DNA from: Gordionus sp. m RMFG-2023
Lineage: Eukaryota; Nematomorpha; Gordioida; Chordodea; Parachordodidae
Assembly (NCBI RefSeq): GCF_954871325.1
Contig: NC_088777.1
Span: 34,511,366 to 34,575,365 of the forward strand
Direction of reading: 5' to 3'
DNA length: 64,000 bases
Shown: positions 39,801-51,800 of the stretch, piece by piece
How positions within the stretch are numbered: the first letter of the stretch is position 1
Layout: each line of letters begins with the position of its first letter
Translations under genes and position numbers: made by a program
Notes under the pieces: model-generated
What the model was told of the DNA's origin: nothing
What the model saw: the letters and a program-made list of their open reading frames with translations, nothing else
The model's database searches: none

Positions 39801-42800
39801 TATGGAGAAAACAAACTTACGTTCTGAAAGATAATCCATACTTTATTTGTTTAAATTGTCAATAAATTTCATTAATTTTTAATAATTATTTTCAATTAAA
39901 GCTTGTTTTTTTATCTATAAAGTAGTTGCAATAATATATATATATTATTGTTTTTAATTCTTATTTATATTAAAAAACAGCATGAAATATAAATCTATAT
40001 TAAAATAACATTTTGAAAAAAAAATTAATATGACATTTAAAAAAACAAGGGGGGGGGCGGAGACAAAGAAAGGGACTCTTATTAAAATCCGAGGAAAATA
40101 GTTGCCTCGAAATACAGCGATTTAAGTTGATTGTAACATTTTAAAAAAGGATTCATGATCATAATTAATTTGAATCTTTTTTAACCTAAAATCATAAAAA
40201 AAATGAGCTTAGTGGGCCTAGGGATCCATTAGTTTGACCTTTCAGCTATAACAATCAGATCAATGTCTGGGTTAAAGGAAAATTAGGAGACACAAGTGAA
40301 ATCAATAAAGTGTTTTCCTCTAAACCAAGGAATGTATGTGGGCCCATACGGTCTTTTCCCATCAGACAGAAATAAGTAGACGGGTTCCAGTAGGTTAGGC
40401 TGTTGGTCAACCCTAATTTATTAGATTATAGAGTTAATAGCCCAATATCGATTGAACCGGCCTTTAGAATATAAACAGCTTAGACCATGTCTACCCTTAG
40501 GGTCGGAGTCTTTTCCTACCCTTTGCAAATGGGGTAGATATATGTCACGACCAAGTCTATATCTTATGGTCACTAGCTCCTCTTCGGATAACAAAAGATA
40601 GATTGGCACTAGGGACAGCTTCAAGCCATTCGTGGCCTGAGTTTTGTCCCAAGTATTTAAGGATTGGAATGTTTTCAAGGGAGGGGTTCATTCCCATCAA
40701 TTTCTTAAAGTTAGACAGAAGGGGGGCCGAGGACTGTGGAAGGATAAAAGGCATAATTTTTTCTTCCATAAGTCGCTGGTATAGACTATCTCTGCCCCTC
40801 AAAAGTTTAATTATTATTCCTCGCTTTAAAGCTGATAAAGCTAAATTAAGAGGGAGAAACTCTAAACCACCTTTCTTGTCATATTTAAAAATGATCATAT
40901 TTCGCAACTTGAAAGCGCCTAATTTGAAAGCTCATCCTTCCTCAAATTATTTACGGAAAAATTAATATAAGTATAATTGTTTTTTAATATTATTTTTATA
41001 GCATATAAATAACTAAGTGAAATAAAATGTGATATATTATTAATTCAATATTATCAAGTTAATTATATTGACATTTCCCTTAGGGCTAGCATGCTTCCAG
41101 GTCTCCCCTAAATCTTTAATTCTAAGACAATCGATAAGCGTAAAATAGATCATTTTTTATATTTTGACCTTTGATATATCTATGAAAAATATAAACGCTA
41201 GGATGCTAACGTTTAGACCATGTTATAGTTACATGTACTTGTTTGTATAAAAATTTTCGCCCAAATCCCAAGGGGTTCATTTAAAAATAATGTTTTCTAT
41301 AAAATTTAATGTAAAGATCAAATCAATCTTATTAATAAATGATGACCTTATGGGGGGTCTTAATATTAAATTTTTAGTCATTTTATTGATGAGATTAGAT
41401 AAAATCGAGAATTATTCTCTCTACTTAAAAACGGGAATAGTCGTCATAAGGCTTGTTGAAAGGGTACATGTTGTTTACTCAAAACCCATCAAAGTGATAA
41501 AATTCGAAATATCTAACCATTGTGGATGTTTTCTTTGGGTTCATGGGAGGGAATCAAATGAAGCATTCTTCCCATAAAAATCGTTCCGTCCAGCTCCAAA
41601 AAGGCTTCTTGTGCTTGTACTGGCAGCAAAAAGGTTACAAAACCGAAACCTTTTATTCGTTGGTTTAGTTTGTCCAAAGGGAGGTTAACTTCAATCAGGC
41701 GACCATACCTAATACAAATTATTTTTTAAAAAATCAATTCTTACATTATTTCTCTCATTTTTCTTTACCTTTCTTTTTTCTCATCTTTCTCTCTGATTTC
41801 AAATAATCATAAAACTTTCACTATTTTTTTAAAATATTTTATATCAAAGAATTAATTAACCTTTTCCTATAAAAAATACAACCAAAAATAATCAATTTCG
41901 AGAATTGTTTTATAGGCTTAATCACTATATACGTAATTATCACTCGGCTTATATATATTATTATGTGTTAAATGAGGGGCTAGGTTTTTGTAAAATAATG
42001 GCTTAATTACTTTTTAAGTGGGAATAAAAAAAATTATAGGGAGAAATGTGTCATGACATGAGGGAACGTTAGATTCCCCGCGCGTGAATAAAACTTATGA
42101 TTTAAAGTACAAACTTAATAGAATATTTTTGCAAACTTAAAAAATAATCTGATTATGTTAATCCTTTCAAATTTCAATTAACGGTAATATAAACAACTAA
42201 ATTAAATTTATAGAATCTTAAACTTGTACATCGTCCTAGCGAGCTCGACTATATTAGTTGTTACGAATTTAGTGAACGCGTCAAAGAATTTAAAATGAAA
42301 TTCGCATAACTCATATGTGTTCATTTAAAATATTACATGAATAACATATGATTCCCAAATTTAGTTCAGTAAATTAGTTATAATTTAAGTTATGCACTTT
42401 GGATCTTATGCTCACTCTGAACTCTAAAAGATCATCATTATATCCTATAAATCTGATTAAAATAATATTTATACATGATAATTATAACTGAATAAAATTG
42501 CGAAATTAAAATTTAATTTGAATTTGCATAAATTTTATTTAATGTCACAAATAAATTTCTAACTTTAATTAAAAAATTTAATCAAGAAAAATATCTGACC
42601 CCGCTGCGATACCAATTTTAGTGGCCGTTATCGTTATAAAAAAAGAAACGCCGCAAGGCTTTCGGCGCAAAGATATAAGTATACTCATATTAACGTTCCA
42701 TCATATTTTTGTCCTCTATACTTATTAGAAATTGTAAAAATAAGTTTACTTTTTATTTTTAGGCTTATATTTTTTTGTCATTGGAGAAATTCTTAAGAAT

Positions 42801-45800
42801 TGAATCATAATCGCTTTATTAACGAGAGAAAAATTTCCATTTCTTGTATTTTATATTTATCTATTTATTTAGTATGATAATTCTTAGCTTATTCATGGCA
42901 GTAATACTTTATTTACAATCATGTGCTAAACAGGAATGAAGATGGGTGTAAGTAATTTCATTTAAAAAAAATTGACATTTTTTAAAAATTTGCATTTTTA
43001 TTTTGGGGCTATAAATTTTCAAGAACCTAAAGACCCTCACATGCCCTTGAGTATGCTGGCCCTTGTATTATGCCAGTGAGTCTAATGTATTACTAATAAA
43101 ATGCGCGCATTAAATCCATGATCCAAATAAACTCTTTATTATCTATAATATATATATAAAAGCTGTGCCACACTCACAGTGTCACAATTTATAATATATA
43201 TTTTAAAAATCGTGAATTTTGAAAAGCATCTGTGGCCTAATCGGCAAGAGAGTCGCTTACAAATCTGATGGCCCTGGGTTGGAATCCCAGCAAAGATCTT
43301 TTTTTTCTTAATCCAACTTGGTGGTTTCGTCCTTTCGGATGGGCATTAACTAAATTCCCATTGGGCCTGAAAATGTTGTCATTTGCAGACCTCTGGTGGT
43401 AAATGCATGGGAAAATAAAATTGGTAGACGCATATCATTTATAAATGGATTCTTTAGCAGAGGTAAAATTCATTATGATCTGCTGTTTCGATGTCATAGT
43501 GACTAGAGGTCAGTGTTGTTAAACGCTACTTTTAAAAGTAGCGCGCTATAGCTACCGCTATCGTTTTCAAATGAGTAGCGCGCTATTAGCTACTTTAAAA
43601 AAAAAGACGCTATTTTGATTTTTTTAAAAAATATTATTTACGTAACTTTATTTCCACAAATAAAATATTGGTGTAAAAACATGGCTATAATTTGTTACAT
43701 ATATATATATAATTTATTTATTATTGCACTATAATAATAATAACATTTCGGTACTCTCATCCCCAAGTCTAGAGAGACCATCAGAAAGTATAAAAATCGT
43801 TCAGCACTAGCACTTGAGGGCAACGCAGTATTAAATTTAATAAACCCACTTTTATATTAAAAAAATTATCAAAAATATTTAAATGTTTTAGATTTAAAAA
43901 AAGCATCTAGAGGTTCAATAATATTATTATTATTTATCAAAAAAATCGTCTATGAAGGCCGCGGTTTCGATCTTTCTTTAGTATTAGTATCGTGGTTAGG
44001 CATGGCATTTTTTAACTTTACCATCAGCCTATCAAGTTGCCCTTTAGATTCAGTCAAATTAATGTATGGTTAATTTAACTTGAAACTAGGATGAACGATA
44101 GCAACTATTACATTATCATCATCATACAGATCTGGAAATCTAATTTATATAAAGCGATTGTATTTATTATAAAAAAAGAAGAATACCTTTTTAATTTTCA
44201 AAATTTAAATTTATCTGAGATTTAGATTCATTTTAAAAAAATATTAAAAAGCATTAAATTATGGTAAATAAAGATTTTAAAAATATAATTATTATACACA
44301 AGGTAATTAATAATATATTAATTTTGAATTTTTATAACTATATATTAATATTATACATTGAGTTGTAAATAAAGCCAGTTTAAATTATGGCTAATCAAGC
44401 AATAAATCATTCATTTTATATAAATAATAGAAAATAAAAAAAAAGTTTTGACCTTTTCTCAATGTCTTGAACAGTATCTATTATAAAGTTCATTATGACT
44501 TTGACAGCCAATTTTTGAGATACACCGGGTGTTGATGAATCCAAATTGCTCAATTTTGTTTGAATTAAATTTGATTTGGAAGTGGATGTATCTTCTTCCA
44601 TTACCTCCAAAACTTTTGAGATATTTTTTAATCTCTTTATAATTTGAGGTGTGAACAGTCTAAAATTATAACAGTAATACTTAGAATAAGGAGATAAGTA
44701 AATAAAAATGATTGAAAAAACTATTTTAAAATGTTTTAAATTTTTTAGATAAAATTTATTAATATATAAAAAAAAAGATTAATCTTTGATTTAAAAATTA
44801 AGGATTAGCCTACACATTGATATTAAATTTGTTTTATATATTACTAAATGTTTTTTGAAATTAAAGCTGCTTGTATGATTTGAGGATAAAATTTTGCGAC
44901 ACATCTTGCATCGAAACCGATATCCAGTAGTAATTTTTTCTTCAAGATTAAAGTATTTTTTTAATTTTGAGAAAGGATAATCTATATTTTTCTCCTTTTC
45001 CAAAGAAATTTCGCTATTTCAACAATCTCACACATTTTTAATAACTAGATTTATAATGCTAACTAAATTTATAATGTATATTTTTAAATATAAATTTCAA
45101 AATTAAATTAAAGGATTATAATTTTAGATTTAATAAAAAATATATTTTAATAATTTTTAGATGTATTTATTATGTAAAATTGAAAGTATTTCTAAATTAG
45201 TAGCGAGCTACCGCTATCGCTATTTTCTAAAAAAAGTAGCCCGCTAAAGCTACTGAAAAAAGTAGTGCGCTATTTTAACAACACTGCTAGAGGTCTGCTA
45301 GTGCACTTGCCTGCTCATTTATTTAAAAATTTTGTTTAACTTGCCTGTCCTATGTTTAAAAATTATTATATTGGTTGATTTGGCTCTTATGTATTATTTT
45401 AATATTTTTTACACTTATAAATTATGAAATTTATATATATAAGCCGTGTCATACTCACAGTGTCACAATTTATATATATTTAAAAAATCGTTAATTTTGA
45501 AAAGCAACTATGGCCTAATCGGCATGAACTTCGCCTACAAATCTGATGGCTTTGGGTTCGAATCCCAGCAAAGATCATTTTTTTTCTTCTTAATCCAACT
45601 TGGTGGTTCCGTCCTTTGGGATAATTTTTAGGCCCAGCCCGGGTATATTTAAAATAATTAAAATATGGCACTTGTATAAAAATATATTCTCTTAAAATTA
45701 GGATCATTTTGAAGAATGCATCCATCATGAGAAGATGCAAACTTATTCTAAAGTCCGTGGATAACAATTTACCAAGGAGTGCTTTGTGGCTTACATTGTA

Positions 45801-48800
45801 AATAAAAAAACCTTTAAGGAAGGATCCATTCCCACATTCTAATAAATATGTACATTTTATATGATCACTAGCTGATGTCCCACAAGAATGGCAAGGAATT
45901 AGTATTCTACTTAATTTGATGATGGATAAATTGAATAAGCCTATATGAGGTGTGAATCAGAAATTTACCTTATTTTGATGAGTTAATTCCAAAATTTTAT
46001 AATTGTTAATGAATATATATATACTTATTGCATTCAATAACAAATATTTGAAACATGTTTGAATATACTTTTTTTAAATTATATTAATTTCTTTATTTTT
46101 TATCATTTATGTACTCAATAAAAAATTTAATCTTGGATGAGGGTTTTGTATATTGTTATTATGGAAACATATTTTGGATATGGACTTAATAGAATGAGCC
46201 TTTTAAAATTGGCTTCAAGAAAGTGAAAACCAACTATTTTAGGAAGAGTATCTCAGATTGTTACATCATCAAGATACGAAAAATTTATATCCATATCAAA
46301 TTTATATTTAAGATAATAGATAAGATAATGAATACCAAGGTAAAATAAACAAGGACTGTAATTCCTGCTGGATCCTTTCGTCAGAATCTATGACATGTGG
46401 GCTGAATAAAGAAGTTTTAATGTTGCAGTTGTCTCTAGGAATTTTGAATAAACAGGAAATTTGGGATAAAAACAATTTATGACTGTTATTGAAAGCATTT
46501 TTAAAGTATACTTTATAATAGCCATGTCAGGAGGAGGATTTTAGATATAATATAAATTCGTGTTGTTAAAAAGCCGAGTTTTTACGGCTCTGACCTCGCT
46601 TAGGCTCAAATAACGATTATGACAATTGCTACTTGTCTATACATCTCATTGAAGTTTTATTTTAACATGTACGCAATCTATATTTTTGCCCATTTGCGTC
46701 AAAAAACTTAAAATAACGATTATGACAATTGTCACTTTTCCATGGTACATCTTCATGAACTTTTAATTTAACATGTTTACAATATATATTTTTACACATT
46801 TGCCTTTAAAAAATTGGAAAAAGTTCAAAAATGACGATTATGACAATTGTCACTGTCCTATGGTACATCTTCAATTAAATTTTACCCATTTGCCTTTAAA
46901 AAATTGAAAAAGTTCAAAAATGACGATTATGACAATTGTCACTTTCCTATGGTACATCTTCACTGAAATTTTAATTTAACATGTTGCAACCTATATTTAT
47001 ACCCATTTGCACCAAAAAATTATATAAACTTTAAAAATAAAGATTATGACAATCGTCACTTATCTAGGGTACATCTTCACTGAAGTTTTATTTAAACATT
47101 TTAGCAATACTTATTTTAGCCCATTTACATCAAAAAAATTATAAAAACTTTAAAAACAACGATTATGACAATTGTCACTTTTATATGTTACATCTTAATT
47201 GAAATTTTAATTTATCATGTTAAAAATACATATTTTTGTCCATTAGCGTCAAAAAAAATCTAATATACGTTTAAAAATATTGATTATGATAATTGCCAAT
47301 TTTCCAAGGAACATCTTCATTGAATTTAAATTTAACATTTATAATATAAATATTATTTTACCCTTTATCTCAAAAATGTTAAAAAATAACGAATATGACA
47401 ATTGTCACATTAAAATATTTTCGTTAATAAGATCATATAAAATAACTTTAAAGAGATATAAAATTTTTAAAAAAATTATTTAGAAAAAACCACATCTTTT
47501 AATATACTAAAAAAATAGATAATTTTACAAAGATGCTAAAAAAAACTATAAAAGATTTAGCTAAAAGATTGTTTATTTATAATAAAATTCTCAAAAGAAT
47601 TACTCAAAAATGATTTATTTACAAAGAAGATTTAAAATTCTTATCAAATCAAAATATGTTCAACAAAATGTATATATATATTATAAGGTAAAATCTTTGT
47701 AGATATTGAAGATAGAAATATCAATAAGAACTTAAACGATTGAAAGATGGTTGTTAGACCAAAAATAACACTAAAAAAGTCTGGAACGGGCCGGCCCTGA
47801 ATATAAAAATCACGGACTATGCCTAAATATTTTTAAAAAATTCCTTGCCAGGCCTAATTTTTTTAAAAATAGGATCCTGGACGAAATTTTTTTATTTTAA
47901 AAATTCGGGCAATGCAAAATACCTCTGCAGCTATCTGATATTAATATTTAAAAAAACCACATTTAAAAATTCATAAACAATACTTAATATTAATATAAAC
48001 CACCTTTAAAAATGTTTAATAAAAAAAATTAATTAATATTTACATCAAATTCTATGAAAAAATAAAGAAATAAAATGTTGAGTTAATGAAAGATTACATT
48101 GTGTGACAAGAAAAATGGGAGAAGAAAATAAAAACAAGTTTTGGTGCAGAATTTGACGCTGAGTTCGAATCCGTTTTCCAAATTTTCCCTACACGTCAAG
48201 TTTTAAAAATATTACCGTATAAAGACAACTTTTCGAAATCTCAAAAATGGTAAAATTTAGGTCTTTATACGGATATATTTTAAAAAGTATCGAATAAAAA
48301 TCACTGAAAATTGGTTATATTTCTTTATAAATTTACTAATTTTTATAATTTTTTTATCGATTGGTTTTTGAGAAAAATGGTAAAGAATTTCGTTTTGGGG
48401 GTCTTAAGTTTTCAATTTAAATTACTATCAAAATTATTAACTTTAGAAGATAAATTTTATATAATTTTGCTTCAAATATGCTCAAGATTATATATTAATT
48501 CTAATTACGTTTCAAAAGTACTCTATGCCATGAAAATTCAACCAAAATCTATAAATTAAAAAAGTCGGTACAGATATTTTCGAACTTTTTAATTTGTACA
48601 CTTTTATTGAATTTTCTTTGCATAAAGCATTTTTAAAGCAAAATTATGGTAATATTTATCTTTTTTAGTTGTATTTAGTAATATTTTATGCATTTATGAT
48701 CAATTTACACCAAAATCAGATATCTGTACCCACTTTTTTTAATTTGTACTCTTTTTGAATTTAGCATTTTTGAAGCAAAATTCATTTAAAATGCAATAAT

Positions 48801-51800
48801 TGGTAATTTTTTCATATTTTTTATTAATATTTATCTTTTTTAGATGTATTTAAGAATATTTGTTTTTTTAATCAATTTATATCAAAATATATGATTTTCC
48901 AAGGAGTAACGAGTAGGAAGAAAGGAGAATAATTTTTTTTTCGTGCTTAATTTTTCATATACATTTAATTTCTTTCATTAATTTTTTTTTCAAATTGGAT
49001 TTTAAATATTATTCAAATTCCCTCCTTATATAATATTCTATAAAAAATTAATGCCGAGGTCCCCTTGTTTAAAATGTGTCTCTAAATTTTGTTACATCTG
49101 TGAGGGCTATATATTGCCCGCACAAAAATGTCCAATTTCTCCAATCAAAGGATTTATGAAATTTATTACAATATTCCACTCTGCAATTTGGATAAACCAT
49201 TTGCCCCTAATTACAAATGTAAAACATGTTATAATTCTTTTAGGGTAAATGGAAAACTGTCATTTTTGCCTTATTCGAAACCTGCATTTTGGCAGGTAGC
49301 AAGAAATCATTTGTGGGAAATATATTAAATGTAAGCTATATTAAAAAAGATTTTATAAATAAAGGTAAATTTAAAAAATATAGGTTGTTAAAAATTGAGT
49401 AAGGATTTTATAAAAAAAATTTATAATAATAATAAGGAAGATTTGCTGCAAAAATTAAGATATGTTTTTAGTTATAGGGATCATTAGAACCGAAGTTATA
49501 AACCTTCAAAAAGTGCTAGAAATGACTTTTTGGCCACTTTAACCTAAAATAAATAAAAAAAAACTGACGTGCTAGAAAAAAACTGACAGCGGATTTAGAA
49601 TATGCATAAAAAACTGTCTTAAAACATGTTTATTTTATATTCTCCCAAAAAATCAAGTCGAAATTTGTCACACAGTGTTATTTATCTAAATATCTTTAGC
49701 TTAAAAGAAAAAATGATTTATATTTTAATTTATATACCTATAAAATAAAATAGCATGTACAAATAAAATTTAAAAACAAAAAAAATATTAAAAAATATAT
49801 ATGAGGGGTATAATTTATTTATAAATTCTAAATTTGTGTTTTTTTTTATTTATAGCATGAGTATATAAGCATAAATAATATAAAATAATAATTTAAAAAA
49901 TTACATTAAACAAATTCTATATAATAATAAATAGAAAATATAAAAAATGAATCAATGCTTTTTTATGTTATTTTTTTATAGCTGATTTTGATTATTTAAT
50001 ATCCAGTCTTTTTTTTTAAATGAATATTTTTAAAGTGGGTGTTATACTCAAAATGATTAAGCAACTTGTGAATGAGTTTTGCCTAAATAACAATTATTAT
50101 CGTCAGGTATAAAATATACTTTTTGCAATTTCATAATGCGGGTAGAAAAAAACAAGAGTCTGCCATACCGAAACAATGTGTCGTAGATCTTTTTTAATTA
50201 TGAGATCTTACTTTTGGCTTGAGCCTCAGTCAATTTTTTGACTCAAAAACAAGCTGAATTTAGAGCTAAGCATGGCTCAGATGTTTAAAATTAAATTTAG
50301 GCCAAAAGTTGGCTTGAGCCAAGTTATGAGCTGATTCGAGTCAATTTTCGACTAAAAACTGGCTGAGTTTAGGGCTTTGCCGGCTTGGCTCAGCTGTTTA
50401 GCAACACTAACACTAATCTTAAATAAATAAATTTCGCCTCAATAATCAGCTTGAGCCTGAGCTGAATTTTTGGCTTAAAAACTGGCTGAGTTTTTGGCTA
50501 AGCCAGCTTGGCTAAGCTGTTTAACAACACTGATATAAATGGTACATGAAGCGATTTTGCCTTATCCCTTAACACCAAATCCTAATTGATATGTATACTT
50601 TATAAGTTAATACCCGACCATGAGTATTGTACTGTGGCAATTATTTTTGCTAAATAGCCCATTGCAATGGGTTTATACCACCACAGTGTTTGTGAGATAA
50701 TCAAGTTTACTCCCATAATTGATTCGAATCTATGATGGCTAAGAGTATTTAGGAAGGTTTTTAAAACATTTAAATGATTCTGATGAATGCTGATTTTATA
50801 CGAAGAGGGAGGGCAAAAACTATTGCGTCTGGATGTGGAAAATTTGTTAAAAGAATTGATAAATATCATAACTCACAAATCATATTTTTTTTATTCTATA
50901 TTTTTCATAATATATTTGGCCTTTTCTCTAAAAATTTGTAGAAATCTTGGAAGAATGAATATGGATTATCTATCCTCTCATTTGACTATTCTGATTCATC
51001 CATCGTCATATGAAAGTAGTTATTATTTATCCATAAGGTGAAAATTCTGATTCCCTTTCATACAAGCTATCAGCTAAAATTAAGATAAGATTCCATGATA
51101 TGTTAGTGTAAAATTGAATATCGTTAAAAAGATATTTTATTTTAGATAAATAGAGATTCTATGTTACCCTAGCGCAAAATTAAATTTCATTATCATTATA
51201 CTTTAATGGAATCCAGAGTTACTATATTCTAGTAAACATCATGTTAGGGTCAGTAATGTTTTTGAAAAAATATTGATCAACCTGATATTTTTTAAAAACC
51301 AATCCAATATGATATTTATAGTTTTGGGTTATTTATAATACATTTGGCTAGTGTTATTAAATGGCTCAATAGTCTAAAAATTTAACTAACGATTTTAGCT
51401 AAAATAAATTACAGAGATTTTGCCCACAGTGGTAGATAGGATAGGTGTGAATATTTATTGGCAAAATTTCAAGGGGGTAGTTATTGTAGCAAAATAATGA
51501 TCCAACCATTTTTTTAAATATGTTAAATGAAGGAATTTAACAACATTCAACCATAAACATTGTACATAGTTTAAATGAAATAACTTTTGGAGAATAAAAA
51601 ATACACATTTTTACCATTATCAAAGTTAGTTAGTTCTTTGAATTGAAAATTGATTTTTTACAATATTGGTTAAAAGATAGAATAAAAATAAAACAAATAT
51701 CGGATTGGGATATCAGATCAATTTGTAGTAAAATTGGAAGATATTGGATCTGATAGGCAAAAAATTTGGCAAAGGCCTTTGATATTTATTATTAAAAAAA

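Larger units (their letters stand above)
38076..41517 (-). other. RBM19 intron 6, remaining parts
   Basis: A tip TAGTGTTAAACGGCTCG at 38246 has no matching partner. 38930-38980 and 40040-40070 are short C- or G-rich runs. Beyond the MITE at 39031-39245 and the retroelement scrap at 40421-40965, nothing else was recognised. Confidence 0.4.

Noticed and set aside
40603-40965. 120-codon plus frame
   Set aside because: Antisense of the better supported retroelement remnant on the minus strand.
43226-43297. tRNA gene
   Set aside because: Box A, box B and T arm are present but the acceptor stem does not pair and a second diverged copy exists at 45503; a SINE-like unit is the better reading.
46559-47415. 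Complete foldback element
   Set aside because: Only one tip and one orientation of the array are present; no mirrored arm and no target duplication.
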